A stretch of DNA of 64,000 nt, from contig OX123186.2 in the NCBI GenBank assembly GCA_944739405.2, positions 34,023,551 to 34,087,550 on the forward strand, given 5' to 3'. The notes under the pieces are model-generated. The model saw only the letters and a program-made list of their open reading frames with translations. It was not told the DNA's origin and ran no database searches. The DNA comes from Euclidia mi. Lineage: Eukaryota; Arthropoda; Insecta; Lepidoptera; Erebidae. A program made the position numbers and the translations under genes. Shown here piece by piece: positions 1 through 9,495 of the stretch; position 1 is the first letter of the stretch, and each line of letters begins with the position of its first letter.

Positions 1-455
1 GTGTTTTCCGTACTTAGCCACCTAATTGGGCCATTGTGCGTTAGCAGTGACACGGTTGTCGCCCGCTACTCATACCATGCAAGCTCCTTCCAGAAGGCCA
101 TGAGTTGACCAGTGTTGCGTATGGCTTCCCTCATGGTTCTGGGGTTGTTCAGGAACCTCGTCCGTTGGTAGCTCACGCTTTCATGTTGTTGTAGGGTTCT
201 CTCGCGTAACCACGTTTTTAATTGGTTGAAAGGTATCGGAACAATTGGTTCGGGTCCCAGAGTTGTTGTGTCCGATCCTATCCTTGCCAGTTGGTCTGCT
301 GCGTCATTGCCCGTGGAGTCACTGTGTCCTCGTATCCACTGGAGCGTGACCCGATTCCTCGCTGCAGTTTTCTGCAGATCTTGGCGGCACTCCATAATTA
401 AGCCGCTGTTAAAGCAGTTGCCATCGTGAGCTTGTAGTACTGAGGCACTGTCTGT
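1..455 (-). pseudogene. RNase H domain and C-terminal region of a non-LTR retrotransposon (fragment)
   Basis: The minus strand encodes a ribonuclease H domain of the kind carried by I-group LINEs. Reading from about 455, a TDSASVLQAH stretch supplies an RNase H acidic motif. Further on, WIRGHSDSTGNDAADQLAR (about 280-235) is the classic HxxxxGN-AD end of the fold. The frame meets a TAG at 66-68 and then continues open to the window edge with LLTHNG...IRWL, which resembles the LLTGHG segment that follows RNase H in these proteins. The element therefore continues off the left edge and carries one premature stop. Upstream of 455 the match ends in AT-rich DNA, so the copy is 5'-truncated. RNase H would remove the RNA strand during target-primed reverse transcription. 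The exact clade is not certain. Confidence 0.75.
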
Positions 456-694
456 GATGATGTTATATTAATATAACTATTATTATTAATTTCTAATTCC
501 AAAAAATACTTCTTGATCAGCGATATTTTGAAAGCAACCTTTCATGAAAGAAAAATAAGAAAAATAATAGAAAAAAGCACGTAATAAAAAAATTAAGAGA
601 GTATTACTCCCGTTCCTATTCTTTAAAAATGATTAAATACAACACACAAGCATAATTATGAGGTTCATAAATTTAAAACTTATGCATTATCTAC
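456..694. other. AT-rich stretch, no gene seen
   Basis: Low-complexity AT-rich DNA between the LINE fragment and the possible last exon. I see no coding or structured feature. Confidence 0.5.
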
Positions 695-801
695 TTAATT
701 ATTTATTTTAGACAAAACCGGCAATTTCGTAATCTTTAGATATCCAGTGAAGTTAAGTGCAGAAAATAACGTCCCTGGGCAATTTTCACGTAAAAATGGC
801 T
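695..801 (-). CDS. Possible terminal exon of the CUB-containing host gene
   Basis: Downstream of the exon at 985-897, the next plausible acceptor on the minus strand is AAATTGCAG at 810-802. An overlapping GCAGAG would start the exon at 799. Starting at 799 in phase 0, the preceding exon's phase, gives a 34-residue open stretch (PFLRENCPGTLFSALNFTG...) ending in TAA at 697-695. Starting at 801 gives a 21-residue end (SHFYVKIAQG...) and TAA. Both fit as a short C-terminus but neither resembles a known domain, and the pyrimidine tract is weak. The gene could equally continue beyond the left edge, so this is a candidate only. Confidence 0.25.
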
Positions 802-896
802 CTGCAATTTTAATATATGAGGTGATTTTCCTAAGAAAACGCTGGGCCAGTGTTTTAAATGTTGGCATTATTTCAATACTTACTTGCCGCACTTAC

Positions 897-985
897 AGCC
901 GGTCCTAAGCCGGATATTCCCTCCGTACTTGCTTTCTTATTAATATCTCCATCTAAGAAAAAGATTATTGTTCCATTATGCCGCC
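897..985 (-). CDS. Host-gene exon, 89 nt, follows the CUB exon
   Basis: On the minus strand this block is preceded by TAATTTTCAG, a good acceptor, and followed by GTAAGTGCGG, a consensus donor. It begins with two bases (GG) that complete the codon left open by the exon at 3389-3270, giving Gly. It then reads without stops: RHNGTIIFFLDGDINKKAST and EGISGLGPA. The other two frames contain stops. The open frame, both splice sites and the matching phase make a real exon likely although it is short. I do not recognise the segment as a domain. It would be a linker or tail after the CUB domain of a secreted or membrane protein. Read-through past the donor gives a stop within eight codons. Confidence 0.65.
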
Positions 986-1604
986 CTGAAAATTAAATTA
1001 GCTGACAATAAAAGGTTTTTGCTTTCTACCCTCAATATTTTGAAGATTAAAGGTCAATATTTTTAAAAAGAATAATGCAAGTCATTTAAAAGGCTCAGAT
1101 TGTGCGTAAATTTATATTGGCATTTATATAAAAACCTCCTATATTTTTCTTTGGGCTATTTGTGTTACGCCATTATTTTCTAGTGAAAATTGTTTGTCTA
1201 TTGAACCAAATTAACTTAATTTCCAAATTTGCCTATTATATCTACCTAGAGTAAACGGTCGGACAAACTACTTTGGACTAGAGACCACAGAACATAAATT
1301 TCATCGCTGTTACTTTGAAACTATTAAGGCGATGACGATCCATTGGGAAATCAGAGAGGTTGTCGCTTAGTGTCGCAAATTTGCTCTCAGATGACAATTA
1401 ATATTAAATGTCTACTTCTGATGAAATTGTTTGAATATTAATGGATATAGCTGTTTTTCAGTTATGCCAGTACCTATGTAATGGCAATAATAACTATTTA
1501 TTACTTAATACTAACTCTACTTAATACTAACTAGTATTATTACTTAATACTGACGACGCAATATTATGTTAAAGAGGCTACAAAAGGAAAAAAAATGTAA
1601 TATA
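986..1604. other. Intron, left part
   Basis: Part of the intron between the two host exons, upstream of the DD41D mariner. AT-rich; no further feature recognised. Confidence 0.5.
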
Positions 1605-1606
1605 TA

Positions 1607-2854
1607 GGGTGTCTCAGTAAGAGCTCACTTTTTCATTTTAAAATAAAAACAAGTATTTTATGACGGATTTGTGATATTTTTATTGTATTGTAAAGAAGAC
1701 ATGTTCCGATTAAGTATAGAATAAAATATCCGGCAAAGCTCCAAATGACAGGCCATTACTCTTTTCATGAAATTTTCCATGACTTTTGTACAGAGATGTG
1801 GCTGTATCTCATCGATGACGCGTTGGATTTCCGATTTGAGCTCAGGAATTGTTTTGAGTTTATTCGCACAAACCCGAGATTTCACAAAACCCCAAAAAAA
1901 AAAATCGCACGGCGTTAAATCGCACGATCTTGGTGGCCAGTTGACATCAGAATTTCGTGAGATAATGTGTTCTGGAAATCGTTGCTGTAATAAGTCGATT
2001 GTTTCATGCGCGGTGTGGCAGGTTGCGCCGTCCTGCTGAAACCACATGTTGTCCAGATTCATGCCGTCCAGTTGAGGCCACAAGAAGTCCGTTATCATAT
2101 TCCTGTAACGAATGCCGTTCACAGTCACTGCAATTTCGGCCTCATTTTCATAAAAGTAAGGTCCAATCACGCCGCCAGACCAAAATCCGCACCAGACAGT
2201 TACTCGTTGTGGATGCATTTGGTTTTCATGGATTGCATGAGGATTTTCTGCGTCCCAAATTCGACAATTTTGTGTATTCACGAAGCCATTCATATGGAAA
2301 TGCGCTTCATCGGAGAAAATGACTTTTTTCGAAAAATTGGCATCAAATTCACTTTGCTCTATTACCCATTGAACGAATTGCCGACGCTTTCCGTGGTCCG
2401 CTGGCTTGAGCTCCTGAGTTAACTAAATCTTGTACGCATGAAGGTGGAGGTCTTTAGCCAAAATTCTCTGCGTAGTGCTTCGTGAAATTTGAACTTGTTG
2501 TGAACGATGTCGAATTGATGTTTTCGGCGACACTCTCGGTTTTCAAGAGACCGACCGGTACGTTGACGCAAAGGAATCTTACTATCCATAATTGACCCAG
2601 TTTCTTCAAATTTTTTTACCACTCTTCGAAAGGTTGACATATTAGGTGCACTTTCTCGGCTGAAAATTTGGCGAAGTTTGCGAGCGGTTTCAGCGTAACG
2701 AGTTTTCACAATTATAACGCGTTGTTCTTTCGAAAAGCGCTCCATTTTTAATAATCGAAATAAGCAGAGGTGACAGCTGTCAAATTTCAGAGTTGCAACT
2801 TGCATGTAAAAAAAAATTTCCAATTTTAAAAAGTGCACTCTTACTGAGACACCC
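1607..2854 (-). mobile_element. Tc1/mariner transposon, DD41D (rosa-like), with terminal inverted repeats
   Basis: Ends are inverted repeats: GGGTGTCTCAGTAAGAG at 1607 and its complement ending at 2854, about 31-37 bp each with small differences. TA-containing flanks lie just outside (TATATA at 1601-1606; GTTA at 2855-2858). The element is about 1.25 kb, usual for the superfamily, and its transposase lies on the minus strand. It sits inside the intron between the host exons 3389-3270 and 985-897. Spacing of the last two catalytic aspartates (41 residues between) matches the DD41D 'rosa' group described in tephritid flies and other insects; that assignment is from memory of the family. Confidence 0.85.
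1658..2745 (-). pseudogene. DD41D mariner transposase, frameshifted
   Basis: The transposase would cut and paste its element using a paired helix-turn-helix DNA-binding region and a DDE/D RNase-H-like core. The likely start is the ATG at 2745 (MERFSKEQRVIIVK). The first frame ends at 2419. The rest continues in another frame to 1658, so at least one frameshift lies around 2419-2520. Catalytic residues remain visible: IFSDEAHFH (first D at about 2311), WFQQDGATCHTA (second D), and CDLTPCDFFFWGF (third D). All three aspartates are present, so the gene is dead from reading-frame damage and not from loss of catalytic residues. Total length would be about 350 residues, normal for mariner. Confidence 0.85.
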
Positions 2855-2858
2855 GTTA

Positions 2859-3264
2859 TTTACATAGTATTTTCGAAACTGAACTCTTGAACAAATGTAA
2901 GAACTGTCTAATGTAATCATCTAAATTGATAGGATTGACTGAACACTTTCTACTACAACTGTCATTCGTTTTGTTACCTCAATTTAAAATGCCGCTATCA
3001 TTCAAAAACCATAACGTTTCGTCCTATTTTGGGAACGAATGTTACTCATTTTAAAGTAATAATATAAAATTAAAAATATTTCGTTACATCCTAAAATACT
3101 AAAATACAAATATTATATTGTAAGCTAAAAATAGACGTACACACCTGAATACAAAATCCAAAGTCGCTTGTAGTGTAACCCGGATAAACCACATTTATCC
3201 TATATACACAACAGACCCAACTCGTACGTTTGTGAAATAAAACTTAAAACTACGACTTGCTTAC
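2859..3264. other. Intron, right part
   Basis: AT-rich intronic DNA between the mariner and the CUB exon. No other feature seen. Confidence 0.5.
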
Positions 3265-3269
3265 TAAAC

Positions 3270-3389
3270 CTGAATTAGGGTGGTCGTCCATTTGGAAGTG
3301 GTAGCTCGCTTTGAAGCCTTGACCCGGTATGTTGGAGTTGGCTGTAAACTGGACCAACAAATCTGGACTGGTTGATAGTATCTCGTAAC
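3270..3389 (-). CDS. Host-gene exon, 120 nt, C-terminal half of a CUB domain
   Basis: The minus strand reads TTTCACACAG (acceptor, ending at 3390), then 120 open bases, then CAG|GTTTAGTAAG (donor from 3269). Translation in phase 1 gives YEILSTSPDLLVQFTANSNI then PGQGFKASYHFQMDDHPNS. The pattern of hydrophobic strand, then 'S-t-s-p-x-L-L-V-Q-F', 'S-N' and 'G-x-G-F-x-a-x-Y' is the hallmark of the second half of a CUB domain. CUB is an extracellular beta-sandwich found in secreted proteases, cubilin, Neto/SOL-1-like receptor auxiliary proteins and others. The exon ends one base into a codon, matching the start of the exon at 985-897. The first half of the domain must be encoded upstream at higher coordinates; I could not find it. 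Gene identity is unknown. Confidence 0.8.
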
Positions 3390-3782
3390 CTGTGTGAAAT
3401 TTTAACGGGTTAGAATTAATATCTTATGTAAAATTAGACTAGTTATACATTACTGGGTGGTTATAAAATGTAATTATCTCACATTGAACATTTACTAAGA
3501 AAGATTCCAATCCTAAACACCTAAATGCTATCACCCCTAACGCCCATTAGTTACACTAAATTAAAGACATTTGAACCATGGCTCATATATTTTGCCTAGG
3601 GCGCGGTACGTATTTTAACACACTCTCCGATGTGCTTTGTACACAAAATTTATTGCTACTTATGATCGATGCAGATTGTGTTCTAAATAAAATATTCTGT
3701 GGGTTTTTCGAATTCTCGGCTATTTTTGAAGATGCAATAAATGTAAATGTTATCGTAAAAACCCGAAGTACGGTAAATCTTA
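3390..3782. other. Upstream intron start, no gene seen
   Basis: AT-rich sequence just upstream of the CUB exon. It contains a direct copy (about 3754-3780) of the 'cccgaagtacggtaaatct' stretch found inside the foldback element to its right. Confidence 0.4.
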
Positions 3783-4271
3783 CAAAATGGATCTAGGGTC
3801 TGAAGTAAACAATTATTATTTGTATTTTTATGGTATTTTTTAATAGTATATGTTACTGTAAAAGCCCGAAGTACGGTAAATCTTAAGATTTACCAGTAAA
3901 TGCTAAAAATGGCCAGTAGGAGTTGGTAAATGACCGATATTTTTTTTAAAAATACACTCAGATGACGTTTCCTATTTTTGGGTTAAGGATCACAAGAGAA
4001 CCTAACATAACCTAATTACTTGAGTAACAGTCTCACCTAACCTTTCGGGGTTTTACAGTAACATATATACGTTAATTCTAATATTTGACACATTGTGTAT
4101 AAAACAAAGACATTGCCAAATCTGCTAGGTCATGCTGGTAAATCTTAGGATTTACTGGTATATCTTAAGATTTACCGTACTTCGGGCTTTTACCGTAACA
4201 TATACTATAACAAAATACAATAAAAATACAAATAATAATTATTATTTATTTCAGACCATAGATCCATTTTG
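3783..4271. repeat. Foldback (long inverted-repeat) element
   Basis: The left arm (3783 to about 3897) and right arm (about 4147-4271) are inverted copies, starting CAAAATGGATCT at the left and ending AGATCCATTTTG at the right. Identity is high over about 115 bp with small gaps. The arms share CCCGAAGTACGGTAAATCTT, and a perfect 18-bp palindrome GTAAATCTTAAGATTTAC lies at 3875-3892. The centre (about 3965-4043) resembles, in opposite orientation, the segment at 44195-44282, so it is dispersed. No coding capacity. The form is that of a non-autonomous DNA transposon. Confidence 0.7.
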
Positions 4272-4380
4272 TTAGTAACAATACACTTAACCTTATGTTA
4301 GTAGCACATACAATTTAACACATTACATATACATAAACACAGCACAAAGGACAGATATGGAAAACGACAGTCATGACTAC

Positions 4381-4426
4381 CAATCATTGCTGCACAGTCC
4401 CATTAGAGACTGTGCAGCAACGATTG
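4381..4426. repeat. 19-bp-arm hairpin at the end of a LINE fragment
   Basis: CAATCATTGCTGCACAGTC at 4381-4399 pairs with 4408-4426 with one mismatch around an 8-base loop. It lies exactly where the LINE C-terminal homology on the minus strand runs out. Confidence 0.75.
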
Positions 4427-5650
4427 ACAAACAAACAAGCAAGCCGGTTCGCGAGCATGCTAAGAATGATGTTGGTACTGCCACGTACTCTACGCACCAG
4501 GGAAGCGCATCGTTTCCGCATAGTTGTGTAGAAACAATCTACACGATATTCTGCGAACATTCCCAAGGCACTACAGAATCGCGGCACTCCCATCAGCACC
4601 CTAAAAGTATTGTTATATTGGACCCGGAGGGCACCGTACGTTTTTTTGGGTATATCTAGCCCACAGGTTGCACGTGTAAAAAGATGTACAGAATGATCTG
4701 AATAGAGTGGTTTTCACTTCAACGGAACAAGGTGCAAACCTGCGAGCTATCATGTTCGCTCTCACCACCTTCCGTTCCCTTTCGATATCGTCATTGAGGT
4801 CAGAGGTCAATATATGTCCAAGGTATTTAAATTTGGTTGCTTTTCTTAAGGCTGTACCCGTAATTACATTCAGAAACTGACCTATATCTTCTTTGACTCC
4901 AAAGACCATGACCTCACTTTTGGCAGTGTTGTATTTCAACCCATGCCGTTCAATGTAGGCTTCACAAATGGTGACTAATCTCTTTATTCCAGAAACGGAC
5001 GCACTCAGCAGCACCATGTCATCCGCGTAACTTATGTTATTCACATTTATATCATCTATATGACAGCCGACACGGGTGCCACTGAGCGCAACTACCAGGT
5101 CATTTATATATAAATTGAATAGGGTCGATGAGGACAAACCACCCTGCCGCGCCCCACTTTCCAACCTATACCATTTTGACATGGTCCCGGACCATCTAAC
5201 ACTATTGACCTGGTTCCCATACCAGTACTTGCAAATATTTACGAGTTCAACCGGAAAACTAGTAGCTAGCAGCTTTTGCCATAGTATATCATAAGAAACC
5301 AGGTCAAAAGCTTTTCAGAGGTCAAGGAAGCACGTGTGTACAGGTGTATCTCGTTTCGTGTAGTACCTAACAGCATGCTTAACACACAACGCGCTTGCCG
5401 TAGATAGTCCAGTGCGAAAACTAAACTGATTGTCGTGGAGGTGTATGTGTTGAGTTAGCTGTGCGTTAAGCATGCTATCAAACACCTTCGAAATAACTGT
5501 GGCAAGAGTGATAGGCCGGTAGATATTTTTATCTGATAGATCTGCAGTTTTGTTTTTAACGATAGATATTACCACTGTTTTTATCATATCATAAGGCATA
5601 TATGAATGACTGACACAGAAATTAAAAAGCATAGAATTTTTGCAATTTCA
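4384..5650 (-). pseudogene. Non-LTR retrotransposon reverse transcriptase fragment
   Basis: Reading leftward from about 5650: YRPITLATVISKVFDSMLN and DNQFSFRTGLST (RT fingers), then HTCFLDL followed by a TGA at 5317-5315 and, in the same frame, KAFDLVSYDILW. Next come SGARQGGLSSSTLFNLYIND and the intact catalytic SYADDMVLL. Then comes the thumb-like KFKYLGHILT. A frameshift near 4610 moves to a frame reading LMGVPRFCSALGMFAE and SLVRRVRGSTN, the usual C-terminal end of this LINE type in Lepidoptera as I remember it. The fragment is 5'-truncated and has one stop and one frameshift, so it is inactive. An L2/CR1-related group is likely; the exact clade is not certain. Confidence 0.8.
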
Positions 5651-6770
5651 ATGTTCTTTAAACATTTACGTCAGTTAATTAAGTAGCAAATAATACAAAA
5701 GAAGTGTCGTTCGAAAAACCCACTTAAGAAGAGTTGCGCTATTTTCAATTATGTGATACTGGACGCTTGAATGGGCGCTTGATACGGCTATCTATGAAAA
5801 CAAGGAAGAAGAACGGATTGCTACACCGACGCTTACGTTAATTTTTACTCATACGCTCGGCGTCGACTAATCATAAATTGGATCCTTAAAAATAAACCTT
5901 ATTTTATGCTCGTAAGAATTGTATTTACATAAATGTATATCTGCTTACTTTGTAAAATAAACTTCTTGTTTCTAAATCTAAACAACTCTAATGTCAATAT
6001 TTACTAGATCTCTAATTGTAAGTATTTTGGTTTGCATATTAAAACCCATGGGCTTAAAATAAGTGCGGTTCATTAGGGTTAATCTTCAGGATTATGTCTT
6101 ATAAAGGGCTGTTTAGGCCTTACGCAGGGAATTAATATAATTTCGCTTTGCACTATTAAATAAATAGGCACAATTTTATTCCTGTGGTCCGCCAAATTAA
6201 TCTGTAGTTTCAAGAATTTAATTTATTTATAGAAACGTTCATCAGCCACGTTCGCAAATTGATATAAAATTAGATGTTGGACTGAACAGAAAATGATATT
6301 CATTATGATGTACACATCACGTGGAAGTCTCACTATCTACGAGGAGAGCCTTAGGGGAAACATATGTCTTTCAGCTGAGATGATACATCATAGTCTGGCA
6401 GCGGCATCATAAATAACAAGTCAATTTCTGTTTTTTTTATGTAATTTAATATAAGTTCATTAATATATTCACAAGAGGCTAAGTCAATAAATCATGAAAC
6501 CTTTTATATATTATGTATACTGTAGATCTAATTGTAAGCTTGTAAATGTATCTCCTTGACGAATTAAATATACTGTATTATTAGCAAAAGAAGCTCTTTT
6601 GAAAATAACAATTGAACTCCTTCAATACGTCCAGTACTAAAATTCCTAGTTTTGTCAAGTGTTCGAATAATTTATTCGAGACCCTTTTCTGATCAACACT
6701 CTATAAAAAGTGACAGCAAAATAAATATCTACAAAACATACCCACCGTCCTTAAGTGGAAGACTTTATTG
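5651..6770. other. Non-coding stretch, no feature recognised
   Basis: AT-rich DNA of about 1.1 kb between the LINE fragment and the gypsy-like element. No convincing gene or repeat seen in it. Confidence 0.4.
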
Positions 6771-6805
6771 AAGAAAATTCAGTATTCTTGCTAGAAATTC
6801 AAAAA

Positions 6806-7731
6806 CTAAACGTGTTCAAGGTGCGCGTCACCATATCTCGCCTCCAGCGCCTCCAGAAGGATCTTGTAGGAGACGTCTTGCCCGAATGCCTCCAAAACCA
6901 TCAAGGCCTGATCACGAAGGCCCAAGGTTAGGGCGGTTAAGGCCTGTCCTTTATTCTGCCCATTTGATTGCATAACAGCCTCAAACTGGATCTTGTATGC
7001 TGACCATGATGACGAGCCATCAAATGCTGGAAATTTAAACCCACGAGGCGAGGGCGCTGCAGTCGCTGATGTCACTTCCAGCCCACGCAATTTCTTCTCC
7101 ACTTCAGCAACACAGGTCTCGTGGTGGTCATGTACACGCTTCTCTATAGAGTTGACGCGAGTCTCAAGCTTCTTGTCGTGTACGAGCATCTCCACGTCAC
7201 TGATACAGGCCTCATGCTGCTGAAGTTCCTCCTTGACTGCCTTCAGGTCCTTCCTTCCAGCGGCGCTGAGGTCCTTCATGAGCACCAACAGTTCCTCCAG
7301 GCGGCAGGCGTGCTCCTTCTTGTCGCGCTGCAGCTATTCCTCTAGGCGGCGCGCGTGCTCCTCTTGACGACGAGCCTGCTCCTGTTGACGGTGGTCCTGC
7401 TCCTCTTGATGCCATGCCTGCTCCTCCTTGTTGCCTGTAGCTGTTCCTCCAGGAGGCGCGCGTGCTCCTCTTGACGGCGAGCCTGCTCCTGTTGACGGCG
7501 GTCCTGCTCCTCTTGACGGCGGGCCTGCTCCTGCATGAACGCCTTCAGAGCCGCGATGTCGGGCACCGTCACGGAGTGTGTTGCGCTTGCAGGCTCCACT
7601 GCAGCCGCGGAGTCACCTGGTCTACCAGACGATGGAGAAGGAACGTCGCCGAAGCGTATCTGGTCCAGGTCTTGCTGGCGCTGGTTCCTGGTACGCACTC
7701 CTTCAGTTTCTTCCTTCGGCATAACCGGCAT
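6806..7731 (-). pseudogene. gag-like gene of the LTR retrotransposon, broken
   Basis: The start at 7731 (ATG, MPVMPKEETEG) lies 28 bases from the LTR edge. The protein begins with a polar segment, then a coiled coil rich in Q, E and R made of repeats such as QARRQEEQDRRQQEQARRQE. About 90 bp of this coiled coil is present twice in tandem. The frame shifts near 7425 and a TAG (from CAG) lies at about 7336. The C-terminal part, in the final frame, reads FKFPAFDGSSSWSAYKIQFE and LEAFGQDVSYKILLEALEAR, typical of arthropod gypsy Gag capsid regions. It ends abruptly after DAHLEHV at 6806, so the nucleocapsid part is missing. Gag would have formed the particle shell. Confidence 0.8.
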
Positions 7732-7759
7732 AATTTATCCCTTTCTTCTGACAGCAATT

Positions 7760-8132
7760 TGTTACGAGCTGGGGTTCGGTGATAAATTAAATGCACTATG
7801 CTACAAAACTGTTCTTTATTCACTAACACAATTTTATACACACTTAATTTCCAACACTAATAAAACACCAATCAAAACACTAGAAAACACTTCCGACTCA
7901 CTTTCTGACCCTTCGCACTCCTTCGCTTATTAATCGCTCCGATTATTCTAATGAACTGTCTAAACTCGCTTGTCCACGCGGTATTTATACCGGCCGGAAA
8001 ACATAACTAGTTCATTCTAGTCTTTCCGAGAATGTTCTCGTAACAGTCGGAAACAGTCGATACTTCCAGAGAACAAAACAGCAACGCCATCTAGTAGAGT
8101 ATAGATGAAACACTTTTAAACTACCGATATAT
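7760..8132 (-). repeat. LTR, minus orientation, 5'-truncated
   Basis: Homologous over about 370 bp to the complement of 9496-9915. The 3' end (TGTTACGAG on the plus strand at 7760) is intact, ending ...CGTAACA on its own strand, and gag follows. The first 70-80 bp of the LTR are missing, replaced by an (AAT)n run from about 8131. Confidence 0.85.
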
Positions 8133-8165
8133 AATAATAATAAAAATAATAATAATAATAATGTT
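8133..8165. repeat. (AAT)n microsatellite at rearrangement junction
   Basis: An AAT/AAAT run at the junction between the truncated inverted LTR and the integrase half. Confidence 0.8.
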
Positions 8166-8212
8166 ATCAGAAGTCTGAAACGTGTTCTAAACTGTTGTAT
8201 TTGTCATTCTTC

Positions 8213-9479
8213 ACCCGCGGTCGGAAGAAATCAGGTGCTCCTAGGCCCAAATGGAGTGATATCCCAGCAATGAGCCCTATTACCAAAGGTTATTGGACAC
8301 AGTTGGAAAGCTTGGTTGTCCAGCATGGAGTTCTGGGCCGCAAATGGGAATACGCTCAAGGTAACCAGTGCCATCTGCAAATGGTAGTGCCCAAAACTAA
8401 GGTGCCTGAAGTATTGCGGCTCACGGGAGGCCACATGGGTGTTAAGAAGACCCTAAGATCCGAGAGCGGTTTTATTGGCCCCACTGTCGGGATGACGTCG
8501 AGGATTGGTGCCGCAAATGCACAAGTTGTGCGGCTCTGAAGGGGCCACATACTCGTAGCAGAGATGCTTTAAAGGTGTACAATGTGGGAGCCCCATGGGA
8601 GCACATAGCGTTGGATGTCGCTGGGCCGTTTCCTGAGACCCAGGACGGAAACAAACACTTCTTGGTTGCGATGGATTACTTCACGAAGTGGCCTGAAGTG
8701 TTTGCAATCCCAAATCAAGAAGCTAGGTACCTCAGTGGCCGATACGCCGGTGCATGAAGTCTTTTGTTGGTTCGGGGTGCCCTTGGAAATCCACAGCGAT
8801 CAAGGCCGGAACTTTGAATCTTAGGTGTTCAAGGAGACTTGTCGCGTGATGGGTGCACATAAAACCAGGACCACGGCATATCATCCGCAATCAGATGGCA
8901 TGGTTGAACGATTTAATCAATCCCTGGAAAGGTACCTGGCGAAGGTCGTGGAGAGCAAACAAGAGATTGGGACAAGCACATCCAACCATTTCTCCTGTCA
9001 TATCGCAGTGCTGTCCACGAAACTACAGGAGTAACACCAGCTTTTGCCAATTTCGGTAGAGAACTACGTTTACCTGCAGACTTAATCACCGGTATTCCTC
9101 CAGAATCTCCACGCAATATAACGGATACGTGACCGAGCTACGCAACAAGATGAACGACGTATAAGAGCACATCACGGAATCTGGAGAACAGATGTGTGAA
9201 AAGATGAAGACTCGCTACGACCGGAAAGCAAACAACAAAGGCTTCGATAAGGGGTCACTGGTTTGGCTTCATAACCCAGTACGAAGCAAAGGTAAATCGC
9301 CTAAATTACAAGCCAGATGGGACGGGCCATATGGAATAATTACCATAGGCCGGGCCATATGGATGAACTATATCACCTATCGAATCCAGAAGGGGCCGCG
9401 AGGTGCACCAAAGATAGTTCATGTGGACCGGTTGGCTCGTTACTATGGGTCCAACGATGTTCGAGACGAACACGACTAA
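8213..9479 (+). pseudogene. Integrase (3' end of pol) of the Ty3/gypsy-like element, broken
   Basis: Domains in order: an HHCC zinc-binding region (GGHMGV at about 8430, and a WC-KC-SC equivalent in another frame at about 8505-8535); the DDE core with LDVAGPFPET (first D, about 8620), EIHSDQGRNFES (second D, about 8795) and SDGMVERFNQ (E, about 8905); and a C-terminal GPY/F-type domain (LQARWDGPYGIIT, about 9305; VHVDRLARYYG, about 9420). Reading frames change near 8450-8475, 8728 and 9020, and a TAG interrupts at 8822-8824. Integrase joins element cDNA to host DNA. All three acidic residues are still encoded, but the frames are broken. A purine-rich tract (AAGAGGGAGG, 9477-9486) just before the LTR is the likely polypurine tract. 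Confidence 0.85.
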
Positions 9480-9495
9480 GAGGGAGGCAGAGTTA

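Noticed and set aside
4357..4659. 100-codon plus-strand open frame
   Set aside because: It lies opposite the LINE RT C-terminus, which is better supported on the minus strand.
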